Assembly: GCA_946620035.1 (NCBI GenBank)
Contig: CAMOMX010000066.1
Coordinates: 1-11,388 of the forward strand
Length of the DNA: 11,388 nt
Source of the DNA: CAG-791 sp003447895
GTDB lineage: Bacteria > Bacillota > Clostridia > Lachnospirales > Lachnospiraceae
Reading direction: 5' to 3'
The notes under the pieces were generated by a model. It saw nothing but the letters and a program-made list of their open reading frames with translations, was not told the DNA's origin and made no database searches. Below are positions 6,029 to 11,388 of this stretch, one piece after another; position 1 is the first letter of the stretch, and the number at the start of each line of letters is the position of its first letter. The translations under genes and the position numbers were made by a program.

Positions 6029-7389
6029 AACCTGGCCACGAAGAACCCGTCCGTTCCGTGGACATGCGGGAGGAGCTGCAGCCGGTTTCCCGCGTCTCCG
6101 CTGATCCCGGCGATCCCTTCCGGCAGGTGCGGCGCCAGCGGATCGGGGCTAAGCCCCAGTTCCCGCTCTATGTAGTCCGCGATGTCGCCGTTTTCTCCCT
6201 GATTGATCGTACAGGTGCTGTAAATGAGGGTTCCCCCCTCTTTCAGTAAGCACACTGCGTTTTTCAGGATCTTTTTCTGCAGGTCGGCCAGTTCGCCGAG
6301 CTGCTCTCTCGTGACATGGTACTTGATGTCGCGCTTTCTTCCGATGACGCCGAGGCCCGAACACGGAAGATCGCAGATCAATACGTCTGCGGATCCTCTC
6401 TCCCCACAAGGAACCGGGGAGAGCGCGTCTCTTTGCCCGATCACCATATTGGGAAGATGCATCCGGTTCGCGTTCCTCGTGATCTGTGCCGCCTTTGTCT
6501 TACTGAGGTCATAGGCGCGCACAGTGCCTCCACACAGTTTGAGGAGTTTGGATGCGCAGTGCATGGACTTGCCTCCCGGCGCCGCGCAGATGTCCGTGAC
6601 AGTCTCCCCGCCTGACAGCCCTGCCGCTTCGGCCACCATCATGGAGCTCTCATCCTGGACGGTCCACAGTCCTTCCCGGTATCCGGGAAGGGAAGTCAGG
6701 CTGTCTGTCCCGGTCAGGTAATAGCAGTAGGGAAAATACTGCCCCTTGACGGCTCTGACGCCCCTGGACACCATCTCCTCGATGGTCCCGGAAACAGAAG
6801 CTTCGTCCGCCCTCTCGTCAAATCGGATGGAGACAGGGCGGATCTCAAGGAGCGCCGCCAGAAGCTTTTCCGTCTCCCCCTGCCCCAACTGGTCTGACCA
6901 GAGGCGGATGATCCACTCCGGCATGGAGTACTTATGAGAGAGAGATTCGACTCCCGTCTCTGCGGTTTCGCTTTCCGGCGTCCCGTTTTCCTTCTCTCTG
7001 ACTACGTTTCTCAGTACGCCGTTTACAAATCCGGACAGTTCCTTCTTGCCGTACTCTTTGGTCAGCTTGACCGCTTCGTTGCAGGCCGCGGAATCCGGAA
7101 CGGAATCCATGTACAGAATCTGGAAGATGCCCATCTGCAGGATATCCCGGATCACAGGGCGGATGCGCGTCCCTTTCCGGACATGTCTTCGGATCACGTC
7201 GCCAAGCTCGATCCGGCGCTCGATCACGCCCTCCGTCAGTCTTTTGACAAAAGCCCTCTGCCGCCGGTCCATGCCTTCCTTCTCGCACCGGTCCAGCATC
7301 TCTCTGACGGCGATATGGCTGTATACGTTTTCCTCGCGGATCCTCGTGAGGATCATGAGAGCGGCTTCCCGCTCATTGAGTCTCTTCAT
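6013..7389 (-). CDS. rsmB: 16S rRNA (cytosine-967-C5)-methyltransferase RsmB (Sun/Fmu), NusB-domain fusion
   Basis: RsmB puts a C5 methyl on C967 of 16S rRNA on free 16S or early particles. Residues 1-140 form the NusB-like RNA-binding domain (NEREAALMILTRI, FVKRLTEGVIERR, CNEAVKLTKEYG, FVNGVLRNVVRE). Residues about 150-458 are the Rossmann m5C methyltransferase. The SAM loop is TDICAAPGGKS (265-275), the SAM-ribose acidic region is YDLSKTKA (293-300), motif IV is CDLPCSGLG (339-347, Cys343), and motif VI is STCT (391-394), with Cys393 the expected nucleophile. The 458-residue length is usual. The ATG is the first start before the MKRLNEREAA consensus. It has only a weak GAGA-type Shine-Dalgarno, which lies inside the 16-bp tandem repeat upstream. 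It is followed after 32 bases by rlmN. Confidence 0.96.
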   Translation of the reverse strand: MKRLNEREAALMILTRIREENVYSHIAVREMLDRCEKEGMDRRQRAFVKRLTEGVIERRIELGDVIRRHVRKGTRIRPVIRDILQMGIFQILYMDSVPDSAACNEAVKLTKEYGKKELSGFVNGVLRNVVREKENGTPESETAETGVESLSHKYSMPEWIIRLWSDQLGQGETEKLLAALLEIRPVSIRFDERADEASVSGTIEEMVSRGVRAVKGQYFPYCYYLTGTDSLTSLPGYREGLWTVQDESSMMVAEAAGLSGGETVTDICAAPGGKSMHCASKLLKLCGGTVRAYDLSKTKAAQITRNANRMHLPNMVIGQRDALSPVPCGERGSADVLICDLPCSGLGVIGRKRDIKYHVTREQLGELADLQKKILKNAVCLLKEGGTLIYSTCTINQGENGDIADYIERELGLSPDPLAPHLPEGIAGISGDAGNRLQLLPHVHGTDGFFVARFKKTE

Positions 7390-7436
7390 AAACTGATCTC
7401 TTATTAAACTGATCTCTCGATAAATCGGTCTCTTGT
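7389..7436 (-). repeat. 16-bp tandem repeat (three clear copies) in the fmt-rsmB spacer
   Basis: Read on the plus strand, three units lie head to tail: 7389-7404 (TAAACTGATCTCTTAT), 7405-7420 (TAAACTGATCTCTCGA) and 7421-7436 (TAAATCGGTCTCTTGT). Copies one and two agree at 13 of 16 bases, copies one and three at 12 of 16. Weaker periodic similarity seems to continue on both sides (7373-7388 and 7437-7468). The period is not a multiple of three and the array is intergenic, so it is not a coding repeat. Its first base is the A of the rsmB ATG, and each unit supplies a GAGA purine run on the coding strand, so it overlaps the rsmB translation start region. Confidence 0.75.
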
Positions 7437-7464
7437 CGGACCTGCCTTTTGTTAAGTCGTCCCG

Positions 7465-8421
7465 TTATCGCTCTCTCGTGAGCGGGGAGCCCTTTTCCAC
7501 CTTTGCGCCGAGAAGAAACGCCTGTGTGCTCATGCGCTTCTTGCCCTCGTACTGCACTTCGTTCAGGGAGAGGATGCCCTCGCCGCAGGAGACGTAGATC
7601 GCCTTCTTGTCCGTTCCCGCTACGGTTCCGGGCTCGCCGGAAGTATCCAGACCTAAGACGCCCAGATCCGAAACCACCGACGCGCCCCAGATCTTGAGCA
7701 TTTTCCCGTTCAGGAATGTGTAGGCGCCCGGCCAGCTGTTGAGGCCCCGCACCAGGCGCTCGATCCGGGCGGCAGGCATTGTCCAGTCGATATTTCCCAT
7801 CTCCTTTTTGAGCATGGACGCGTAGCAGGACTTGCTGTCGTCCTGTCTGACCGGTGTCAGCTTCCCTTCCTCGATCAGGGGAAGCGCCTTCACAAGGAGC
7901 TCTCCGCCGAGCGCCGCCATCTTGTTATAGAGGCTCTCCCCGGTCTCCTCGGGTGTGAGCGCGATCTCTTCCTGAAGGAGGATATCGCCCGTATCAAGTC
8001 CCTCGTCCATCTGCATGATCGTGACGCCGCTCTTCTCTTCGCCGTCGATCACAGCCCACTGGATGGGCGCGGCCCCTCTGTATTTGGGCAGAAGGGAGGC
8101 GTGGACGTTGACGCAGCCATACTTGGGAAGCTCCAGGATCTCCCCACTGAGGATCTGTCCGAAGGCCGCCACGACGATCAGGTCGGGCGCCTCCTCGCGG
8201 AGTCTCTCCACAGCTTCCGGGTTCTTCACCTTGACCGGCGAAAATACCGGAATGCCCCATTTGTCAGCGCACTCGTGAACCGGCGTCTTGATGACGCCTC
8301 TTCCCCTTCCCTTGGGCCTGTCGGGCTGCGTCACCGCAAGGGTGACCTCACAGCCGTTTCTCATCATGGTGTCCAGAACTTCCGCCGCCAGGTCAGGCGT
8401 TCCCATAAATACTATCTTCAA
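7465..8421 (-). CDS. fmt: Methionyl-tRNA formyltransferase
   Basis: Fmt transfers a formyl group from 10-formyl-tetrahydrofolate to initiator Met-tRNA. The 318-residue length is normal. The N-terminal Rossmann domain begins MKIVFMGTPDLAAEVL. The binding and active-site region has RPKGRGR (35-41), AAFGQIL (85-91), NVHASLLPKYRGAAPI (105-120) and GLDTGD (141-146). Asn105, His107 and Asp143 correspond to the catalytic Asn108, His110 and Asp146 of E. coli by a constant offset of three. The C-terminal OB-like domain (about 208-318) includes WPGAYTFLNGKMLKIW. The start is TTG, not ATG: no ATG exists at the conserved MKIVFMGTP boundary, and an internal ATG at Met6 would cut the first strand. The TTG overlaps the def stop by four bases (TTGA), implying translational coupling with the deformylase that removes the formyl group. 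Confidence 0.97.
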   Translation of the reverse strand: MKIVFMGTPDLAAEVLDTMMRNGCEVTLAVTQPDRPKGRGRGVIKTPVHECADKWGIPVFSPVKVKNPEAVERLREEAPDLIVVAAFGQILSGEILELPKYGCVNVHASLLPKYRGAAPIQWAVIDGEEKSGVTIMQMDEGLDTGDILLQEEIALTPEETGESLYNKMAALGGELLVKALPLIEEGKLTPVRQDDSKSCYASMLKKEMGNIDWTMPAARIERLVRGLNSWPGAYTFLNGKMLKIWGASVVSDLGVLGLDTSGEPGTVAGTDKKAIYVSCGEGILSLNEVQYEGKKRMSTQAFLLGAKVEKGSPLTRER

Positions 8422-8939
8422 GCGTCGTCTTCCTCCGTCTGTTCCTGCTGTTCCTGATACATCTCGTCAAGTTCCTCGTTGGTGTAGAGCTTTCCTTCCA
8501 CCAGTTCCACATACATGTGGCCCTCCAGGTGGTCCAGCTCATGGCAGATGGCTCTCGCGAGAAGGCCCTCTCCCTCCACCGTAAACTCTTCCATGTTCTC
8601 GTTCAGTGCCTTGGCGATCACATGCTGCGGCCTTGTGACCTGGCCGCTCATGCCGGGCACGGAGAGGCATCCCTCCCAGCCCGTCTGCTCGCCGTCCTGC
8701 TCAATGATCTTGGGATTGATCAGGACGAGCGGCTGATTCTGCTCTTCACTGACATCGATGACGACCAGTCTCTTGAGCATTCCCACCTGGGGCGCCGCAA
8801 GGCCCACGCCGTTCGCGTCATACATGGTCTCCTTCATATCCTCGATCAGCTGTCTGATCTTGGGCGTCATCTCCTTGATCTCTTTGGCTTTCTTAGCCAG
8901 AACAGGATCACCCTGTTCCCGAATCGTTCTAAGTGACAT
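8418..8939 (-). CDS. def: Peptide deformylase
   Basis: This metalloenzyme removes the N-formyl group from nascent chains at the ribosome exit; the metal is normally Fe2+. All three signature motifs are intact: GVGLAAPQ (44-51), EGCLSVPG (89-96, metal ligand Cys91) and CHELDHLEG (132-140, His133 and His137 as ligands, Glu134 catalytic). The 173-residue length fits the family. The C-terminus is acidic and Gln/Glu-rich (YQEQQEQTEEDDA). This resembles the shorter deformylases common in Clostridia; the type 1 versus type 2 assignment is not settled here. The ATG precedes the usual SLRTIREQGDPVL start, and a purine-rich AAAGGCGG lies upstream with a slightly long spacer. Its stop is embedded in the fmt start. 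Confidence 0.97.
   Translation of the reverse strand: MSLRTIREQGDPVLAKKAKEIKEMTPKIRQLIEDMKETMYDANGVGLAAPQVGMLKRLVVIDVSEEQNQPLVLINPKIIEQDGEQTGWEGCLSVPGMSGQVTRPQHVIAKALNENMEEFTVEGEGLLARAICHELDHLEGHMYVELVEGKLYTNEELDEMYQEQQEQTEEDDA
8431..8436 (-). promoter_or_regulatory. Shine-Dalgarno for fmt inside def
   Basis: GGAGGA on the minus strand lies 9 bases before the TTG at 8421. It is encoded within the last codons of def. It supports the unusual TTG as the real start of fmt and fits coupled translation with def. Confidence 0.7.
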
Positions 8940-8969
8940 TTAAACTTACCGCCTTTCTATTCGCATCTG

Positions 8970-9004
8970 TCCCGATGCCCCGGGAAGGACCCGCGACGCG
9001 GGTC
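8970..9004 (-). promoter_or_regulatory. Two adjacent stem-loops between priA and def
   Basis: Two perfect inverted repeats are separated by two bases: GACCCGC-GAC-GCGGGTC (8988-9004, 7-bp GC-rich stem, 3-base loop) and TCCCG-ATGCCC-CGGGA (8970-8985, 5-bp stem, 6-base loop). The first begins within the priA stop codon. Neither is followed by a T-run in the direction of transcription, so they do not look like a normal intrinsic terminator. They may limit or process the transcript between priA and def. Confidence 0.5.
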
Positions 9005-11255
9005 AGAAGGGACTGACAGGATCAAAATCAAACTGCACCTGGACCTGCGGATCCCTGCCGATCCTGACAAGGTATGCCAGAAAGGCCTCCGCGCGGTCTT
9101 TACATCTCACAAGTTTATCATATTTTTCACTCTTGACATAGAGAACAAAGCGGTACAGGTCCCGGATCTTTGTGATCGAGGCCTGCGCCGGTCCGATCAC
9201 GAACGCGTCCGGGTCGTCCCTCAGAAAGAGCTCCCTGAGCTGTCCGGACAGCGCCTCTGCCCTGTCTTCCTTCTCCGATTGAAGCTGCACGCACAGCATA
9301 TGGGCGGCCGGCGGATACAGAAGAAGAGACCGGTAACGGATCTCCTCGCCGTAAAAGCCCTCGTAGTCCTGCGCTGACGCGTACTGGATCGCGTAATTCT
9401 CCGGCTGATAGGTCTGGATCACCACATTGCCGGGCACATCGCCGCGGCCGGCCCTGCCCGCTGCCTGCGTAAGGAGCTGGAAGGTCCTCTCCGAGGCCCT
9501 GTAATCGCCCATATAGAGCGACATGTCCGCCAGGATGATGCCCACCAGCGTAACGCCCGGAAAGTCGTGCCCCTTGACGATCATCTGCGTCCCCACAAGG
9601 ATGTCCGCCTCCCTGTTCGCAAAGGCGGACAGGATCCGGTCATAGCTTCCCTTTTTGGACGTCGTATCGGCGTCCAGTCTCAGCACTCGGGCACCCGGAT
9701 AGCGGATCTTCAGGTGCTCTTCGATCTGCTCCGTTCCGGCCTTCAGTCCCGATATGTAGGGAGAGCCGCATTCCGGGCACTCCTTCACATTGGGCCTTTC
9801 AAATCCGCAGTAGTGGCACACAAGCTTCCCGTTTTTGTGAAGGGACAGGGACACTTCGCAGTGCGGGCACTTGATCACGGTTCCGCAGGACCGGCAGGAC
9901 ACAAAGCCCGCGATCCCCCGCCTGTTGAGAAAGAGGATCGACTGCTCCCCTTTGGCGAGCCGGTCTGTCAGAAGCTCCTGCAGGCGCATCGACAGGATCG
10001 ATCGGTTTCCGCTCTTAAGCTCCTCCCTCAGGTCCGCGATCTCCACGTCGGGAAGCGTGCCGCCCGTCAGGCGCTCCGAGAGCGTATACAGCTTGTAGTC
10101 CCCGCGCCTTGCCCTGTAGTAGGATTCCAGGGAAGGCGTGGCGCTCCCCAGAACCACGCAGGCGTTTTTCATCGCGGCGATCTGCTCTGCCACTTCCCGC
10201 GCGTGATATTTTGGCATGGATTCGTTCTTGTAGCTGGTCTCGTGCTCCTCGTCGATCACGATGACGCCCAGGTCCTGAAAGGGCGTAAAGAGCGCGCTCC
10301 TTGGCCCTATAATGACGTCGATCTCCCCGCGCCTTGCCCGCTCCCACTGATCCGCCTTCTCGCTCTCCGAGAGGGACGAATTCATCACCGACACCCTGGA
10401 GCCAAAATATCGATAGAACCTCATCAGTGTCTGATACGTCAGGGCGATCTCCGGGATCAGCATGATCGCCTTCTTCCCGCGGGCGCAGATCCCCCGGATT
10501 ATGGAAATATAGACCTCCGTCTTGCCGCTCCCGGTGATGCCGTGGATCAGGCTCACCGTGCTCTCACCGGCGTCGTAGTCCGCGAGCACGCCGTCCACGA
10601 TGGCCTTCTGGGCACTGCTCAGTTCCTTGTGCCCCTCCTCCGTACTCGTGAAGGATACAGGATTTCTAAAGGATTCCTCCTCTGTCACTTCGATCACGCC
10701 TGCGCCGGCCATAGCACGGATCACGGAAGCCGTGACGTGAAGCTTACTAAGGACAAGGCCGTAGGGCTGCCTGGGGACCTCCATCAGTTCGCGCAGGAGG
10801 CGCTCCCTTGCCACCTGATGCTTTCTCACATAAATATCAAGCTGCTGCTGCGCCTCTTCAGGGCTTAGCCTGAGTTTGATCTCCCTGGTCTTAACGGGCT
10901 TTCCGGGCTTTCGGGACGTAAGCACTGTCTTGAGGGCTGCGGCCATGGTGGAGCCGTACCGCCTCTTCATCCAGGCTGCGAGTGCGATCGCGAACGCGCC
11001 GTTTTCATCCTCACTGTATCCGCTGTCATTGACCGGAAGCTCCGCGATCTCCTTGACCTTATCCGGGGGGAGGCTGCAGTCGTCCTTAAGCGCTATGATA
11101 TACCCCTTGCGCATGGTGTTGCCCTTACCGAAGGGTACCAAAACAAGGCTCCCGGGCTGCACAATACTCTGCATTCTCTCGGGAACCCTGTATGTAAACG
11201 GTCTGTCCAGCTTATTGTAAGCAATATCGATAATGATCTCAGCGTATCTGTTCAA
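9003..11255 (-). CDS. priA: Replication restart helicase PriA (primosomal protein N')
   Basis: PriA recognises stalled or collapsed replication forks and reloads the replicative helicase. At 750 residues it is full length. The N-terminal 3'-DNA-binding domain begins AEIIIDIAYNKLDRPFTYRV. The superfamily 2 helicase core has Walker A GITGSGKT (239-246), DEEH (335-338) and GSATPSLESY (370-379). Eight zinc-binding cysteines form the insertion (454, 457, 463, 466, 480, 483, 493, 496). Later motifs are VGTQMIVKGHDFPGVTLVG (554-572) and QAAGRAGRG (597-605). The start is TTG at 11255: an in-frame TGA lies at 11267-11265, only three codons upstream, and no ATG occurs before the conserved start, so the TTG is essentially forced. 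The gene leads the visible housekeeping run, 63 bases before def. Confidence 0.97.
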   Translation of the reverse strand: MNRYAEIIIDIAYNKLDRPFTYRVPERMQSIVQPGSLVLVPFGKGNTMRKGYIIALKDDCSLPPDKVKEIAELPVNDSGYSEDENGAFAIALAAWMKRRYGSTMAAALKTVLTSRKPGKPVKTREIKLRLSPEEAQQQLDIYVRKHQVARERLLRELMEVPRQPYGLVLSKLHVTASVIRAMAGAGVIEVTEEESFRNPVSFTSTEEGHKELSSAQKAIVDGVLADYDAGESTVSLIHGITGSGKTEVYISIIRGICARGKKAIMLIPEIALTYQTLMRFYRYFGSRVSVMNSSLSESEKADQWERARRGEIDVIIGPRSALFTPFQDLGVIVIDEEHETSYKNESMPKYHAREVAEQIAAMKNACVVLGSATPSLESYYRARRGDYKLYTLSERLTGGTLPDVEIADLREELKSGNRSILSMRLQELLTDRLAKGEQSILFLNRRGIAGFVSCRSCGTVIKCPHCEVSLSLHKNGKLVCHYCGFERPNVKECPECGSPYISGLKAGTEQIEEHLKIRYPGARVLRLDADTTSKKGSYDRILSAFANREADILVGTQMIVKGHDFPGVTLVGIILADMSLYMGDYRASERTFQLLTQAAGRAGRGDVPGNVVIQTYQPENYAIQYASAQDYEGFYGEEIRYRSLLLYPPAAHMLCVQLQSEKEDRAEALSGQLRELFLRDDPDAFVIGPAQASITKIRDLYRFVLYVKSEKYDKLVRCKDRAEAFLAYLVRIGRDPQVQVQFDFDPVSPF

Positions 11256-11260
11256 GAATA

Positions 11261-11266
11261 CCTCTC
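11261..11266 (-). promoter_or_regulatory. Shine-Dalgarno deciding the TTG start of priA
   Basis: GAGAGG on the minus strand ends 5 bases before the TTG at 11255, a workable spacing. Together with the in-frame TGA at 11267-11265 it fixes the priA start on a non-ATG codon. Confidence 0.65.
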
Positions 11267-11325
11267 ACTCGGGAAGCGGTCCGGGACCTTTGTCCGTGAA
11301 TCACTTCGCGGTCTCCCCTGACTGT

Positions 11326-11368
11326 GTCCTGATCCTTATTCCTCCTCCGGGATCTCGCGGATCAGGAC
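11326..11368 (-). other. 10-bp perfect inverted repeat upstream of priA
   Basis: GTCCTGATCC (11326-11335) and GGATCAGGAC (11359-11368) are exact reverse complements separated by 23 bases. The loop holds a TAA stop at 11338-11336 and a GGAGGAGGAA purine run. There is no T-run after the stem, so an ordinary intrinsic terminator is unlikely. It could be an RNA stem at the end of the upstream gene. Confidence 0.45.
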
Positions 11369-11388
11369 GCGCTCTTTACTCCTCCTCC
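11336..11388 (-). CDS. Possible C-terminal end of the gene upstream of priA
   Basis: One minus-strand frame is open from the window edge for 16 codons, ending ...SKERVLIREIPEEE then TAA at 11338-11336. Its codons (GTC, CTG, ATC, CGC, GAG, ATC, CCG, GAG) match the bias of the neighbours, and an acidic end is plausible for a small cytoplasmic protein. In Clostridia the gene before priA is often rpoZ or coaBC, but this fragment is too short to identify. A competing frame ends EEE-TAA at 11378-11376, so the true reading frame is uncertain. No priA promoter was recognised in the roughly 80-base gap. Confidence 0.4.
   Translation of the reverse strand, partial: RRSKERVLIREIPEEE

Noticed and set aside
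9567..10868. 433-codon open frame on the plus strand opposite priA
   Set aside because: It is antisense to a clear full-length PriA. The translation is His/Arg/Leu-rich with no motif, as expected for the complement of GC-rich coding sequence.

Overview
The window looks like a chromosomal core-genome segment of a Gram-positive Clostridia (Bacillota). The gene order and the moderately high GC point to a Lachnospiraceae-like organism, but that family-level placement is inference. Every supportable gene lies on the minus strand, so transcription runs from the right edge (11388) to the left edge (1). I see no RNA gene, insertion sequence, CRISPR array, prophage or attachment site. No stretch above about 135 bases lacks a gene.

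In transcription order: a possible C-terminal stub of an unidentified gene (right edge), priA (replication restart helicase), def (peptide deformylase), fmt (Met-tRNA formyltransferase), rsmB (16S m5C967 methyltransferase), rlmN (23S m2A2503 methyltransferase), a PP2C phosphatase (prpC/stp), a PASTA Ser/Thr kinase (prkC/pknB), rsgA (30S-maturation GTPase), and the N-terminal 258 codons of a secreted, very acidic, repeat-bearing protein that runs off the left edge. Gaps are 21-80 bases, and def and fmt overlap by 4 bases. This is the familiar Firmicutes cluster that joins translation initiation (fmt/def), ribosome modification and assembly (rsmB, rlmN, rsgA) and the kinase/phosphatase signalling pair. 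In Bacillus subtilis, PrkC phosphorylates the RsgA homologue CpgA, so the neighbourhood is functionally coherent.

The least ordinary items are at gene boundaries and at the left end. (1) The acidic secreted protein sits where rpe is usually found after rsgA. (2) A 16-bp tandem repeat fills much of the fmt-rsmB gap and reaches the rsmB start codon. (3) A 13-bp tandem duplication straddles the rsmB stop. (4) An AT-rich island inside the 3' end of rlmN has promoter-like hexamers and could start a separate prpC-prkC-rsgA transcript. (5) Two adjacent stem-loops separate priA from def. (6) Both priA and fmt begin with TTG. (7) The kinase carries a long acidic extension after its PASTA repeats. I do not see a clearly new multi-gene system; the window is mostly conserved housekeeping DNA.
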